Shown here piece by piece: positions 16,557-28,414 of a stretch of 50,437 nt of DNA; position 1 is the stretch's first letter; each line of letters starts with the position of its first letter. This DNA is from Spirochaetaceae bacterium (GTDB taxonomy: Bacteria > Spirochaetota > Spirochaetia > DSM-27196 > SKKC01), in NCBI GenBank assembly GCA_007694005.1, contig RECN01000175.1, forward strand, positions 1 to 50,437, read 5' to 3'. Position numbers and translations under genes: made by a program. Below the pieces are notes generated by a model. The model made no database searches. It saw only the letters and a list, made by a program, of their open reading frames with translations, and had not been told where the DNA came from.

Positions 16557-18206
16557 ATGCTCAGGCTTCGCTTCTCGCGCACTATCATCACGATCGGATT
16601 ATTCTTTGCTGCAGTTCTGACTGCGGTCGTTGTACTTCTGATTCTCACCGAGTCGACACCCGTTGTACACGAGGTTGTGCCCGGTGAGTTTCGTGCGGGG
16701 GATGTTCTAAGCATTGTGGGCCGGAATTTTGGTGCCAGTCGGGACCAGTCCTACGTCTCGATAGCGGGACGCAGGATTACCGCGTCGGGCTATCTCTCCT
16801 GGGATGATAGCGAGATCCGGGTTCGCGTTCCTGACTTCTCCGCCTCGGGCCTGCTGGTGGTTCACCGTGCAGGGGATGCGAGTGAAGGCCTGCTGGTGAG
16901 ACACCGCGACGATATTCCGCAGGCGCTCGAACATATGCCGCGAAGCCGACCGGCTGTGGAGCAGATCGAATCGGGATCGCTCGCTGTCGGTGACGTGCTG
17001 ACGATCAGTGGGCGAAACTTCGGAGAGCGTCGCCGAGGCAGGAACATCGTTTTCGACGGCGCAGCGGGAGCTCCCGTCTATGCGCGGCATGACGAAATAG
17101 AAAGCTGGACCGATCGTGGAGTACGCGTGCGGGTGCCGGATGGCGCAGTTTCGGGACCGGTGACCCTCGAGACGCCTACGGGCAATCAAAGGCTCGGTGA
17201 GATCACGATCACAACCCCCGGGGTCACACGGAGATACGGCGAGGTGGTGCCGATTCCTCTTGAGCTCCATGCACGGATCAGTTCGGCGACGGGGCAGCTT
17301 CCGGCCGCTCTCTGGCTCTGGTGGCCGCAGCCGCGCGTGAGTCAGATGCAGGGGGCCTTGCGACGGATCACGACGCATCAGCCTGCTTCTCTTCCACATA
17401 CTGACGACATGACATTATTCGAGTGGCGGAACACCGAAGGTGCAGCTGCCGGTCTACGGCAGACGGTCATTGTTCCGCGGCGTTCTGTGGAGTTCGAGTT
17501 CACGACAGGACAGCTCCGCACCCAGTACAGCACGAATACTGCCGTGTACCGGCAGTATACCGTCTCTGAGGAGCTATACGGCATGTCAGAGAGCAGGGTA
17601 ACAGCAACTGCGCGACAGGTATTTGCCCAGAATAACCCCCTGACTACTGCGAGACGGGCTTTTGACGCAGCGGTGGGAGCTATAGCCTTCGATGAGTCGG
17701 GGTCCGACGACGTTTCAGAAGCTCTTGAAGCGAGCGCAGGCAGTTCCAGGGCGATAGCGCGCTACATGACCGGACTTCTTCGCCTCGGACTCGTTCCTGC
17801 ACGCGTTGTACAAGGTGTACGGGTTACCGAAGCGGGATCGCTGCCGGCGTACAGCTGGGTTGAGTTCCTTCTTCCCGGAGTCGGGTGGGTGCCCGCGGAT
17901 CCGGCAGCGCGTGCCGGAGCCGACGATTACTATTTTGCTCGCGACGAGTCCCTCTCTGGCTTCGGTCGTCTCGATGCCCGGCGCGTGGAGTTCAGCGCGG
18001 GTCAACAGACCGCAGTGCGGCTTCTGCCCGACTCGGAAACACTGTCACATTCTGCGTGGCTGACGCAGTCGGGCTTTCATGCCGAGTGGTCGCCGGAGGT
18101 CGCTGACCTGCAGGTGTCTCTGTCTCCTCCGACCCTGCTTGAGACACCGATCGCGTTCAGAGCTCCTCCGGTTCAGCCTGACCCTCCTGCCGATTCAGAA
18201 GACTGA
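16557..18206 (+). CDS. TIG-domain protein with catalytically degenerate transglutaminase-like fold
   Basis: The product is 549 residues. An N-terminal membrane anchor or signal (about 8-31) is followed by two IPT/TIG Ig-like domains, about 35-120 and 135-220, each with the G-D-x-L-x-I-x-G-R-N-F-G signature. Residues about 360-455 match a transglutaminase-like core: [36 protein letters not shown]. The catalytic positions are changed: Ser397 where Cys is expected and Tyr432 where His is expected; Asp448 is kept. The fold is therefore likely used for binding and not for peptide chemistry. The gene lies 16 bases after the previous one, as the last gene of the ECF sigma unit. Its last 50 bases overlap the convergent chemoreceptor gene. 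Confidence 0.83.
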   Translation: MLRLRFSRTIITIGLFFAAVLTAVVVLLILTESTPVVHEVVPGEFRAGDVLSIVGRNFGASRDQSYVSIAGRRITASGYLSWDDSEIRVRVPDFSASGLLVVHRAGDASEGLLVRHRDDIPQALEHMPRSRPAVEQIESGSLAVGDVLTISGRNFGERRRGRNIVFDGAAGAPVYARHDEIESWTDRGVRVRVPDGAVSGPVTLETPTGNQRLGEITITTPGVTRRYGEVVPIPLELHARISSATGQLPAALWLWWPQPRVSQMQGALRRITTHQPASLPHTDDMTLFEWRNTEGAAAGLRQTVIVPRRSVEFEFTTGQLRTQYSTNTAVYRQYTVSEELYGMSESRVTATARQVFAQNNPLTTARRAFDAAVGAIAFDESGSDDVSEALEASAGSSRAIARYMTGLLRLGLVPARVVQGVRVTEAGSLPAYSWVEFLLPGVGWVPADPAARAGADDYYFARDESLSGFGRLDARRVEFSAGQQTAVRLLPDSETLSHSAWLTQSGFHAEWSPEVADLQVSLSPPTLLETPIAFRAPPVQPDPPADSED

Positions 18207-20124
18207 TTCCGGTCTCCTCGTCCTCGGCCGGTGGTGCGGCCGACAGATCAGGGGAGGCAGTCTCCGCAGCGGCCTCGATTTTCGGCAGGCGGTACTCGGA
18301 GACGATGTTTTCAAGCTTGAGCATCTGACTTCTGTTCATCTCGGTGAGCTCACCGGTTTCCATCATACTCGTCAGAATCTCCTTCGCACCGGTCTCTATC
18401 TCTGTCATTCCGTTCACGACGTCGGTGGAGATATCCTGTACGGTCTCCATCGCCTGTCGGATCTCCGTGCTTCGTTCCGCCATGCGTCTGGAACTGCTGT
18501 TCAGTCGTCCAGTGAACTCCCGAACGCTCTGCGTTGAGCCGAGAACTTCCCGGCTGCCGAGCGCGAGCTCCTGCATGCTTTCCGAAATCTCTTTCATCGC
18601 CGAGGCGAAGTCCTGCATTCCGGTCTGAAGATCTTCGAAGGATGTCATGGAGGATTCGCTCGATCGGGTCGCCTCAGAGATCTTTGAGGTGATGTCCCGG
18701 AGGGTGCGGTCGATATTCCCCGCATTCTCGCTGGTGCTCTCCGCCAGTTTCCGGATCTCCTCGGCGACGACCGCGAACCCGCGGCCCGCCTCACCGGCGT
18801 GTGCGCTTTCTATTGCCGCATTCATGCTCAACAGATGCGTCTGTTCGCTGACTCCGTTTATGATTTCGATGATCTCGAGTATGTTATCCACGTCCTGTGC
18901 AACGCTTCGAATAGTGGAGGTTGTGGCCTCCATTTTCTCACTCCCCTCGCGAACAGTGGACGAAATCTCGTCTGCGCGGACCCGACGCTCCTCGCTGAGT
19001 CGGGCAACGTTCTGCACGTTTGCCGCCATCTGCTCGATAGAACTCGAAATCGACTCGATATTCTCGGTCTGCACCGACATGTCACCGCGCAGCGTCTGTA
19101 TCTTCTCGTCGATAGAACCGACTGCTTCACCCGAACCAAGGACGCTTTCGTTCAGTGAGTCGAATCGCTTCCGTATGTTCTCGATGTTCCGGGTAATCTG
19201 GTTCAGGGCGGACGCCGACTCTTCGTTGGCTGCACCGAGGGTCTGTTGTAGCTCGTCGGCGCGGCGGATTGCCTCGACAACCGATCCCAGAAACACCAGA
19301 AGGCTTTTCGTCACGGTCTGGACGTCAGACGCGAGGGCTCCGATTTCGTCCCTGGTCGTATCGGTATATGTGACCGTAAGGTCACGCTCGGCAATTCGGT
19401 TCACCGCGGCGGCCATGCGGGCCACCCGGACCGTAATCCGGCGTGTATAGAGGATCATGAACGACATGCCGCCGAGGGTCATGACGCCAGCCACGAGCAG
19501 GGATATCAGCAGAAACCGGTCGATGATACTCCGGGATGTCTCGGAGATGGCATCGCTGATGAGGCCGAGCCTGTCGGTGACAAACTCTGCCGACAGACCG
19601 ACAACGCGCGTTATCGTATTTTCAGTGTTCAGGATGCGAAACCGCAGAGCCTGGCTCGGCTGGTCATCATAGTCCTGAAGCTCTCGGGCCATTCGCATGA
19701 GACCGTTACGGTTGACCAGTGTCGGAAGGTCGGTATCGAGAATGACGCGAATGTTATCATCTGAACGACGGAACTGTTCCAGATTCAGCTCCCAGACCGA
19801 CAGGGAGCCACGGGCAACGTTCCTGATTTCAGCGGGGAGTAAAGCAAGCGTAGGATGAGCGGCAAGCTCCTGCATCGCAGCCAGTGCTTGCTCACGGCGT
19901 TCAAGATACTGGGTATAGGCAGGCTCGAGAGGCTCGTTTGTGGTAAGGAGGTTCTGTGAAGCGATGGTGGAACTGCTCGTGGCTAACAGAGCTCTCTGTG
20001 TTGCCGTCATGAGTTCCTGAAGCTGGCGGGCGCTCTGTATAGTGACGACCAGGAAACCGATGCTCACGAAGAAACCAATGACAACTACAAAAATAGAGAG
20101 ATTCAGTTTAGTACCGAGTTTCAT
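18157..20124 (-). CDS. Methyl-accepting chemotaxis protein
   Basis: The product is about 655 residues from ATG 20124. Topology is classical: a first membrane segment at about 8-28 ([21 protein letters not shown]), a periplasmic domain of about 170 residues, a second segment ([21 protein letters not shown]), a HAMP domain ([23 protein letters not shown]), and the signalling domain with tip [20 protein letters not shown] and [13 protein letters not shown]. It is an inner-membrane chemoreceptor; the ligand is unknown. The frame is open back to 20205, but that extension has no signal character and lies across the glyA promoter, so ATG 20124 is preferred although its ribosome binding site is poor. 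The C-terminus shows no CheR-docking pentapeptide. The 3' end overlaps the TIG gene by 50 bases. Confidence 0.92.
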   Translation of the reverse strand: MKLGTKLNLSIFVVVIGFFVSIGFLVVTIQSARQLQELMTATQRALLATSSSTIASQNLLTTNEPLEPAYTQYLERREQALAAMQELAAHPTLALLPAEIRNVARGSLSVWELNLEQFRRSDDNIRVILDTDLPTLVNRNGLMRMARELQDYDDQPSQALRFRILNTENTITRVVGLSAEFVTDRLGLISDAISETSRSIIDRFLLISLLVAGVMTLGGMSFMILYTRRITVRVARMAAAVNRIAERDLTVTYTDTTRDEIGALASDVQTVTKSLLVFLGSVVEAIRRADELQQTLGAANEESASALNQITRNIENIRKRFDSLNESVLGSGEAVGSIDEKIQTLRGDMSVQTENIESISSSIEQMAANVQNVARLSEERRVRADEISSTVREGSEKMEATTSTIRSVAQDVDNILEIIEIINGVSEQTHLLSMNAAIESAHAGEAGRGFAVVAEEIRKLAESTSENAGNIDRTLRDITSKISEATRSSESSMTSFEDLQTGMQDFASAMKEISESMQELALGSREVLGSTQSVREFTGRLNSSSRRMAERSTEIRQAMETVQDISTDVVNGMTEIETGAKEILTSMMETGELTEMNRSQMLKLENIVSEYRLPKIEAAAETASPDLSAAPPAEDEETGISLLNRQEGQAEPEEL

Positions 20125-20186
20125 GATTATAAGTGTAGCCCGTGCGGATACAGAGCACAAGAGAATCAGCTTTCGTTCCGCCGTCG

Positions 20187-20215
20187 TTGACATCGCCCGA
20201 TCCATTTCCTATTCT
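20187..20215 (+). promoter_or_regulatory. Sigma70-type promoter of glyA
   Basis: A perfect TTGACA (20187-20192) and TATTCT (20210-20215) are separated by 17 bases, 47 bases before the glyA ATG. It lies in the space divergent from the chemoreceptor gene. Confidence 0.72.
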
Positions 20216-20262
20216 CATGACAGTCCCGCAATCCACGGCATATAGCGCAAATGAGGTAATCC

Positions 20263-21572
<1,310 letters not shown>

Positions 21573-21576
<4 letters not shown>

Positions 21577-21602
21577 CAAAGGAAATCACCGGCTCCTATA
21601 CT
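21573..21602 (+). promoter_or_regulatory. Strong promoter overlapping the glyA stop codon
   Basis: A perfect TTGACA (21573-21578) contains the glyA TGA (21574-21576 lies within it), and TATACT follows at 21597-21602 after 18 bases. It is placed to drive the cyclic-nucleotide-binding gene that starts at 21632. Confidence 0.75.
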
Positions 21603-21631
21603 TTCCTCAAGGCTGTTAACCGGATTGTATC

Positions 21632-22861
21632 ATGAGTAACCCGCTTCAATTATCAATGGTCAACTTCAACAAGGGTGCGTACATCATTGTTGAAGGCAAA
21701 CAGAAGGCGGACAACTTCTACATTCTCCGGCAGGGAAAGATACGCATCAGCAAAGAGGTCGAGGTCGTCGAGGAAGAAGGCGGCAACGTGCTCGGTCCTG
21801 GTGACTTCTTCGGGGTCGTCTCGACTATGAGTAATCATAGTCATATTGAGACCGCCCAGGCCGTTACCGACGTAACGCTCATATCCGTACACCGTGATCA
21901 GTACGGCATGCTGATAGAGAAGAATACTCCGGTCGCAATGAAGATCATCGAAGGTTTTTCGCGTCGTATGCGATATCTCGACGAGCATCTTGCGCGTCTG
22001 ACCCTCAAGGAGCAGGCCGAGGTTGGAACCGAGCACCTCTTCTTCGTTGCAGAGTTCTATGCGAAGCAGAATCAGTACAACCAGGCCTACTACGCTTACT
22101 ATCAGTATCTGAAGTTCTGCCCGGAAGGGAAGAACCGCGATACCGCTTCCGAGCGTCTCCAGAAGATAGAGCCATACGCAAAGACCGTGTATCTTGACGG
22201 TGATGATACGCAGTTCAACCGCGTCTATCCGAAAGACACCATGATCTTTACCGAGAGCATGCCCGGACAGGAGCTCTACATCATTCAGAAAGGCAGCGTA
22301 AAGATCACCAAGGTGGTAAACAACACCGAGGTGCTGCTCGCGGTCCTCAAAGCGGGCGATATTTTTGGTGAGATGAGTCTCATCGAAAACAAACCGCGAA
22401 GCGCATCCGCGGTCGCCTACGAGGACGCCACGCTTCTTGCCGTGAACCGCGAGAACTTCGGCCGCATGGTCAGAAGCCAGCCGCAGATCATCGCCCGCCT
22501 GACAACTCTGCTCGCTGAGCGGATCTGGTTCATATACAAGCAGCTTGCCAACACGCTGCTGACCGACACGACCGGTCGTCTGTGGGACGCGCTCTGGATT
22601 CAGCTTGAAAAAGCCCGGGTGCCAATCAAGTCGGGACAGACACATACCTTTGATTTTGGGCCCAAAGAACTCATCAATATGATCGGTCTTCCTATCAGCG
22701 AAGGGAACGCCGCTATACGCGAGCTGCTCAAGAACAAGGTTGTCAAAGCGGTTGATAACCGCATTTTTGTTTCCGATATCGAAGAAGTCGAGAAACAGGC
22801 CAAATACTACCGAAAAATGCAGCGCATCGCCCGCCAGCGCGAAGAAACACGCAAGCGCTGA
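21632..22861 (+). CDS. Double cyclic-nucleotide-binding-domain regulator
   Basis: The product is 409 residues. Two cNMP-binding (Crp-type) beta-roll domains are visible at about 8-115 (NFYILRQGKIRISK, LGPGDFFGVVSTM) and about 190-305 (ELYIIQKGSVKITK, AGDIFGEMSLIENKPRSASAVAYED). A helical segment of about 65 residues between them (AEFYAKQNQYNQAYYAYYQYLKF, given as a span) looks TPR-like. The C-terminus (GPKELINMIGLPISEGNAAIRELLKNKVVKAVDNRIFVSD) resembles the winged helix of Crp/Fnr regulators. The second domain keeps the GEMSL...RSASA phosphate-binding cassette well; the first has lost it (GVVSTM...IETAQA), so probably only one domain binds nucleotide. The role may be transcriptional. The last 119 bases overlap the convergent RND gene. 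Confidence 0.88.
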   Translation: MSNPLQLSMVNFNKGAYIIVEGKQKADNFYILRQGKIRISKEVEVVEEEGGNVLGPGDFFGVVSTMSNHSHIETAQAVTDVTLISVHRDQYGMLIEKNTPVAMKIIEGFSRRMRYLDEHLARLTLKEQAEVGTEHLFFVAEFYAKQNQYNQAYYAYYQYLKFCPEGKNRDTASERLQKIEPYAKTVYLDGDDTQFNRVYPKDTMIFTESMPGQELYIIQKGSVKITKVVNNTEVLLAVLKAGDIFGEMSLIENKPRSASAVAYEDATLLAVNRENFGRMVRSQPQIIARLTTLLAERIWFIYKQLANTLLTDTTGRLWDALWIQLEKARVPIKSGQTHTFDFGPKELINMIGLPISEGNAAIRELLKNKVVKAVDNRIFVSDIEEVEKQAKYYRKMQRIARQREETRKR

Positions 22862-25493
22862 TCGTACCGACGCAGATTCTCAGTATCAGCCACCGCGTAT
22901 CGTTGTCGCCCGGCAGGAACAGTCCAGCCGGGAGTATCAACATGATCGCCGTGAGGACGGTGGGCTCGGGTCTCCGGACAGAAGACCGGTCATAGCTGTG
23001 CAGGACGGTGGAAACAGCGACGATGATCGCAGGATCAGGCAGAATTTCGAGAAAACCCGATCTCCCGCTGGCAGAAAACAGAAGTGCGGTGCAGGCCATG
23101 ACCACCCCGGCGGCCGAAGAGACCTGCAGACCTTTTTTCCACGATTCATGAACAGCTGCGGATAGCAGGAACACAAGGGCAGCACGCGAAAACAGCGTCG
23201 GAACATGCGATATCGCATCCGCTGTCAGGACCAGGTGATCAGACTGCGTAAGGTCGAGATGGACCTGGTAGCCCGCAGGCAAGCCTGCACCTTCGGCAGC
23301 GGCCTGCAGCGCCCTCCCGGCCGTCCGTGCTGATGCGGAGGTATAGGAAAAACTGAAGTGCGCCGACGGTTCGCGGTCGGCATGAGTGATTCGTTGTGGT
23401 CTGTGTTCGCGTGAAATCGTGAAGACCGATGCGAGATCCGCTCCGTACTCTCCGGCTCCTGCAACCGGGCTCGAATGGAGGATGCTCAGGAGATCTTCCG
23501 GGTCAGAAGCAGGCGAGTGTAACGCGAGTCGTATGTCAGTTTCGCGACCACCGGATATGCGCTTGTGATGCACCGCGGGGGAGAGGAGCGCGCGTACCTG
23601 CAGTGTGGCCTCCCGGAGGTCGACACCCGAACGATGCGCGTGAAACCGTCGCGGTCGCAGGATAAGTCGCTCGCTGTCATCGTGAAAATGCAGAACCGCG
23701 TCGTTGAACTCAGACGCGAGTGCCCGCGCGGCCCTCCGGGCCCCGGCGAAGGTGGGCCCGGTGACGTAGGCCGAAATCCTGTGTCCGGTATCCGGGAGAC
23801 CCGTTGAACGGAGAAAGAGCGACGACCGTCTGTTCTCACCGTTGAAGGACGCGATAGAACGCAGAAGAGCCTCGCGATCGAAATCCGTTCGAAGACCGAT
23901 CGACAGGGAGCCGGATACCGGGCCTGCCTGCGACTGTATAAACCGGAACTCGATGTTTTCTCCAAGCGCGTTTGCAGCTGCCTGCAGTTCGGTGTCGACG
24001 GTCTCCACCGATGCATACGCACCCGCATCGAGATGAACAAATACGACCGGCCCGTCGGCATCGGCCATCCTTGCAGGCAGGGTAGCGAAGACAAGCGCAA
24101 GGGCGATACCCGACAGGACCCGGACGTAGACGCGGGGTGCCGGATTCAACGTCGGCGCTCCCCGCAGCGCGCAGGCTGAAAGATATCGTGTCATCCAGAG
24201 GGCGGGCATCGCGAGCAGCTGCAGACCAATCGTGCAGGACGGCCCATTTTGGTGATACACCAGGGAAAGGCCGGCGAGCAGCCCGGTTACAAACAGTATC
24301 TGTCGACGATCACTCGAGAGCAGGCTGATGTGCGCGATCGAAAGGCTGGTCATGAGCTGCGGGAAGACCATGCGGGGCGGACACGCAGACAGGACCCGGG
24401 TTGCGATGGCAAAGAGGACGCACGCGGCGGTGATGACCGAAACACCTGCGATCAGCGTCTCACGCCGCGATCTGCCGGAAAGAAGGCTGCACAACAGAAA
24501 CCCGAGAAGACCTGCTGCATAGAGAATCGCTTCGGAGCGTCGGAGCGCGCGTTCTTCGTCCCCGGCATCGATGATGACACTCGCCGACAGGTCCACAGTC
24601 GCGTTCCAGCGACGGATCACACCGGTAAGCGCCGCCGACATGGCAGGCAGCGGTTCTGTTCCGTCGGCGACGATGCCCAGCATGAGATGCCTCATACCAT
24701 TCATCCGCACGATGCGATCCGGTCTGCGTTCGTGATACTCTATCGCCGCACCCGGGCCATGCGGCGATGACCTTCCCGGAAGCTGAAAACTCGTGTTCGC
24801 AGCGATCTCCGTCGCGGTGCGGGCGCGGCCGTCGTACACAATGTCGGTCGCGGTGCCTGAGTCACGAAACCGACCGGCCGGAGCGATGTATTCGGCCTGA
24901 CGCAGCCCTCCGGTGAGATCGCGCAGCGAGACCGACTGCGATGCGAGCCTTCCGGCAGAGACCGAAAACACAAGCTCCTGCTGCGAACCGCCGAGTGTAT
25001 CCACACGCGCGACCCCGGCAGTGCGCCCGAGGTGACTGCCAAGACCGTGTTCCAGGACCTGTCTGTCGGGAACCGAACCGTCCGGGGAATGCACCGAGAC
25101 GACGAAGCTGTAATCGGAGCCCGTCTGTGCAAGCGATACCCGTGGACGTTCCAGTCGGCCTCCGACTCTCTCATACACACGGTACGCTTCTTCGCGTACC
25201 TGCGCTGCCACCGAGGCCGGGTCGACCTTCGAGTCGAGGTAGAGGTGCATGGTTATGCTACCGTGTTCGGTTACGCTCCGGCTCTCGCGTATGCCGCTGA
25301 GCTCGCGCAGCATGCGGTCAAACTGAGGCAGCAGGGTCTCAACGAGTATCTCCGCCTGTGTATCGGCTTCTGTGAGCTCCAGGCGTACGACCGTCCCGTC
25401 CGCCGCCACCTCTCTTCCGGGAAGCACCGCGTATGCGATCCACGACATGGCCGTCACGATAAGCAGAAGCACGCGGGCGCGAAACGCTGTCAC
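22743..25493 (-). CDS. Divergent RND-type membrane protein lacking proton-relay residues
   Basis: The product is 916 residues and the last gene of the exporter operon. The overall RND plan is visible: one N-terminal membrane segment, a large periplasmic region (about 40-300), a block of about five or six membrane segments (about 315-475), a second periplasmic region, and a C-terminal membrane block. It is shorter than its neighbour and diverged. The fourth-helix region, which in AcrB-type pumps holds one or two Asp residues, reads MTSLSIAHISLLSSD with no Asp inside the helix. It begins with a GTG that overlaps the preceding RND stop (GTGA), with GGAG upstream. The 3' end overlaps the cNMP-binding gene by 119 bases. 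It may pair with the active pump as a non-pumping subunit; that is inference. Confidence 0.8.
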   Translation of the reverse strand: MTAFRARVLLLIVTAMSWIAYAVLPGREVAADGTVVRLELTEADTQAEILVETLLPQFDRMLRELSGIRESRSVTEHGSITMHLYLDSKVDPASVAAQVREEAYRVYERVGGRLERPRVSLAQTGSDYSFVVSVHSPDGSVPDRQVLEHGLGSHLGRTAGVARVDTLGGSQQELVFSVSAGRLASQSVSLRDLTGGLRQAEYIAPAGRFRDSGTATDIVYDGRARTATEIAANTSFQLPGRSSPHGPGAAIEYHERRPDRIVRMNGMRHLMLGIVADGTEPLPAMSAALTGVIRRWNATVDLSASVIIDAGDEERALRRSEAILYAAGLLGFLLCSLLSGRSRRETLIAGVSVITAACVLFAIATRVLSACPPRMVFPQLMTSLSIAHISLLSSDRRQILFVTGLLAGLSLVYHQNGPSCTIGLQLLAMPALWMTRYLSACALRGAPTLNPAPRVYVRVLSGIALALVFATLPARMADADGPVVFVHLDAGAYASVETVDTELQAAANALGENIEFRFIQSQAGPVSGSLSIGLRTDFDREALLRSIASFNGENRRSSLFLRSTGLPDTGHRISAYVTGPTFAGARRAARALASEFNDAVLHFHDDSERLILRPRRFHAHRSGVDLREATLQVRALLSPAVHHKRISGGRETDIRLALHSPASDPEDLLSILHSSPVAGAGEYGADLASVFTISREHRPQRITHADREPSAHFSFSYTSASARTAGRALQAAAEGAGLPAGYQVHLDLTQSDHLVLTADAISHVPTLFSRAALVFLLSAAVHESWKKGLQVSSAAGVVMACTALLFSASGRSGFLEILPDPAIIVAVSTVLHSYDRSSVRRPEPTVLTAIMLILPAGLFLPGDNDTRWLILRICVGTISACVFLRAGGRCAAFFGSIWPVSRLLRYRKQKCGYQPL

Positions 25494-28414
25494 CGTGGCC
25501 GCTCCCGCACCGACCAGCGATACAGGGCGGGTATCATGACGAGTGTCGCGATCGTACCCGAAAGCACACCTCCGATAATTACCGTCGCGGCGTTGCTCTG
25601 AACCGACCTGAGCCCCGGATCAACAGCCAGGGGGAACAGGGCAATGATCGTGGTGATTCCGGTCATGAGTACCGGTCGAATCCGACGCGCCGTTCCGGTC
25701 TGCAGGGTCTCAGTGACACCAGCTCCGGTTTTCCGAAGGGCATCGTAGGTTTCGATGAGTATGATGCCCGGATTGACCGTCAGCCCGGTCAGGACCAGTA
25801 GCCCGACGGCTGACTCGAGCGTCAGCGTTCGCCCCGCGATATTCAGCGCGAGCAGGGCACCCGCCCAGGAAAACGGCAGCATCAGAAGAATGGCGCAGGC
25901 AGGGAAGATCGCGTCGAAATGCAGGATGAGCACGAGGAACAATACCGCGACCGAGATCGCGAACACCGCCGACAGACGCTGCATGTCGCGATCCGGAAGC
26001 ACCGGGTCCGGCACACGTGGTCCATGCCCGGCCTGCATGATTACTGCGTCGAGCTGATCGATACGCAGACTCGTCGCGGGTGCTTCTTCGTGCTCGATGT
26101 CTGCGAGGATGTGCAGGGGCACGAGCTCACCAGCGGCGCCGACGATCTGAAGATCCGAAAGGGCGGTGAGCTGCGGAGCGCCGCCGTAGAGGAGGCGAAC
26201 ATCCCGTTCGTTTCCCGGCCTGCCTATGCGTCCGGCGATGAGACCCGTGGTTCCCGCGTAGATCAGCCGCGTCAGATCGACGCTGCTCAGTCCGTAGCGG
26301 TGCAGAACGCTCATGCGGGGACGCAGGTACACGCTTTCGACGCGAACAGCGGGAACGATCGCTGCCGCGAGCCCGGTTTCCGGAACGCCGGGGTTGTTTT
26401 CGACGAGAACACGGAGGGCAGCCGCGTGCGCCTCGGCGAAGCTCTGAGCACGCACCGGTTCGCCCCGGCCGAGTTCACCGCGCACGATATGAGCAAGCGG
26501 CGACGGGGGTATGAGCACGCGTGCGGGGATCGCTGCCTGCTCAAGGATGTCGCTGAGTTCCTTCGCGACCACAAACGAAGACCGGCCCGGTTGCAGGCGT
26601 ACCGTCGAGCGTATCTCGCCCGGCTCATGATCGATGGAGACGAGAAACATGGGATCATCGATCTCTCCTCCGCTTGTGGAGTTCACGTCGAGGACGGCAT
26701 CGTGAGCTGTAAGAACGTTCTCTATCACCCGGGTCCGCTCCTGCAGCACGCGGAACGAGCTGTTGGCACCGATCCCGGTGTGTACGGTGATGACTCCGGA
26801 GTCCAGTGATTCGGTCGGTGCAAAAGGAAGCGAGAGCGCTCCTGAGAGGCTCAGGGTTATGCACGCGAAAACGAATGACGCAGGTAGAAGCGATACACCG
26901 CCGGTGCGAACCGCCATGTCTTCGATCCATCGTACCGCAGAGGGGCTGTGCCGGGAGCTGGACTTCAGAGCGGTCCATATGGTCGGGACGACGATAATCG
27001 AGACGGCGTAGCTCGCGATGAGCGTGATCACGACCGAGATCACGAGGTCACGATACACGTCTCCGAGAACACCCGGCAGGCCGACGAGCGGCAGGAACAC
27101 GACGGCGGTTGTTGCCGTGCCCGAGAGTCCGGCGAAGGCGACCTCCGTGACTGCGGCTGCAGGCTGCTCGGGGTTCAGGTCGAGACTGTCGGCGACGACG
27201 ATGCTGCTGTCTACAATCATGCCGACGGCTACCGCGAGGCCACTGAGACTCATGAGGTTGATGCCCAGGCCCAACTGCTGCATGGTCAGAATTGCGATCG
27301 CCATGGTGATCGGAATCGAACAGAATACGGCAAACGCCGGACCCGAACTCCGGACAAAAAGCTTGATGACGCAAAACGCGCAGAAACTGCCGAGAACTGC
27401 CGCGATCAGAAGGTCGCGTAAAGCGGTGCGCAGGGCCTCGGCACCGTCGAAAGCGAGGACGAGATGCACATCCCGGTTATCGCGACGGTTGTAGTCCGTG
27501 AGAAAGGCTCTCACCCGGTCTGCAACCTGTGCGGGGCTACGGCCCGGCCGGGCGTACACCGCGATTCCGACCGCCTCGCGACCGAGATAGCTGAACAGTA
27601 CAGTGCGCTGTGCTGTCCCCGCCGCGACATCGGCGACGTCACCGAGGACAAGCGGATAGGCCTCAAGGCCGCCGGTAAGCACAAGCTGCCCGAGTGCTCC
27701 TGAGCTGTCTACAGACGCATCGGTAAGCACCCGCATTTCACGCTCCGCGGTCTGAATCGAACCCGCCGAGTACTCGAAGACCGAAGACTGCAGCGTTTTC
27801 CGTATCATCCCGAAGGCAGTTCCGGTCGCAGCAAGCCGCGCCGGGTCTGCCCGCACGTGAATTTCCTCTCGGTCACCGCCACGAACGACGATCGTTCCTG
27901 TACCGTCGATCTGCTGAAGGGCAGATCTGATCCCCCTATCGGCGCGATCGCGCGCTGCGGCAAGGTCGACGGAACGGGGAATGACGGCAATGACTGCCGA
28001 GGGCTCCCGGAATACGGGTATCGAGAGGACAGAAGGTCGTTCGACTCCGTCGGGCAAAGCCCTGTAGGCGCTGTCGACCGACTGTCGCACATCCGCTAAG
28101 GCGTGTTCCCTGACCGTTCCGGGGTGAAACCGCACCTCAACCGCGGAGACACCGCTGCGGCTGGTGCTGATCAGGGACGATACCGAGCTCACGCCTGAAA
28201 GCGCGCGCTCGACGGGAATCGTGAGAAGATCGATGATCTCCGCGGCCGGCAGACCCGGGAACTCGGTGCGGACGACGAAGGCCGGGACATCGACCTCCGG
28301 CATAAAGCTCACCGGCATGTCCTGTATGCTCAGTGCGGCGAGGATGAGAATCAGGGCTGTTGTGGACAGGACCGCTACCGGATGCGACAGCGTCCATGAT
28401 ATCAGGCGATTCAC
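25490..28414 (-). CDS. RND-family efflux transporter (AcrB-like)
   Basis: The product is about 974 residues. It matches the HAE1/AcrB family: the N-terminus has HPVAVLSTTALILILAALS and MPVSFMPEVDVP, then FPGLPAAEIIDLLTIPVERALSGV. The fourth-helix proton-relay motif is GMIVDSSIVVADSL, with D402 kept and Ser where AcrB has a second Asp. The second-half motif is GLTVNPGIILIETYDAL, then RIRPVLMTGITTIIALFPLA. It would be the proton-driven inner-membrane pump. I prefer GTG 28414 over the in-frame GTG at 28453: the former overlaps the previous stop as GTGA and has CGGAGG nine bases upstream. It follows two Ig-like protein genes and precedes a second RND gene with a four-base overlap. The substrate is unknown. 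Confidence 0.93.
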   Translation of the reverse strand: MNRLISWTLSHPVAVLSTTALILILAALSIQDMPVSFMPEVDVPAFVVRTEFPGLPAAEIIDLLTIPVERALSGVSSVSSLISTSRSGVSAVEVRFHPGTVREHALADVRQSVDSAYRALPDGVERPSVLSIPVFREPSAVIAVIPRSVDLAAARDRADRGIRSALQQIDGTGTIVVRGGDREEIHVRADPARLAATGTAFGMIRKTLQSSVFEYSAGSIQTAEREMRVLTDASVDSSGALGQLVLTGGLEAYPLVLGDVADVAAGTAQRTVLFSYLGREAVGIAVYARPGRSPAQVADRVRAFLTDYNRRDNRDVHLVLAFDGAEALRTALRDLLIAAVLGSFCAFCVIKLFVRSSGPAFAVFCSIPITMAIAILTMQQLGLGINLMSLSGLAVAVGMIVDSSIVVADSLDLNPEQPAAAVTEVAFAGLSGTATTAVVFLPLVGLPGVLGDVYRDLVISVVITLIASYAVSIIVVPTIWTALKSSSRHSPSAVRWIEDMAVRTGGVSLLPASFVFACITLSLSGALSLPFAPTESLDSGVITVHTGIGANSSFRVLQERTRVIENVLTAHDAVLDVNSTSGGEIDDPMFLVSIDHEPGEIRSTVRLQPGRSSFVVAKELSDILEQAAIPARVLIPPSPLAHIVRGELGRGEPVRAQSFAEAHAAALRVLVENNPGVPETGLAAAIVPAVRVESVYLRPRMSVLHRYGLSSVDLTRLIYAGTTGLIAGRIGRPGNERDVRLLYGGAPQLTALSDLQIVGAAGELVPLHILADIEHEEAPATSLRIDQLDAVIMQAGHGPRVPDPVLPDRDMQRLSAVFAISVAVLFLVLILHFDAIFPACAILLMLPFSWAGALLALNIAGRTLTLESAVGLLVLTGLTVNPGIILIETYDALRKTGAGVTETLQTGTARRIRPVLMTGITTIIALFPLAVDPGLRSVQSNAATVIIGGVLSGTIATLVMIPALYRWSVRERPR

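Noticed and set aside
20125-20205. In-frame N-terminal extension of the second chemoreceptor
   Set aside because: It places 27 polar residues before the signal segment and overlaps the glyA promoter. A TATAAT at 20126-20131 on the minus strand lies directly before the ATG and lacks a matching -35 element, so it was not called a promoter.
25919-26809. A 296-codon plus-strand open frame inside the RND gene
   Set aside because: It is antisense to conserved RND sequence and shows no protein family features.
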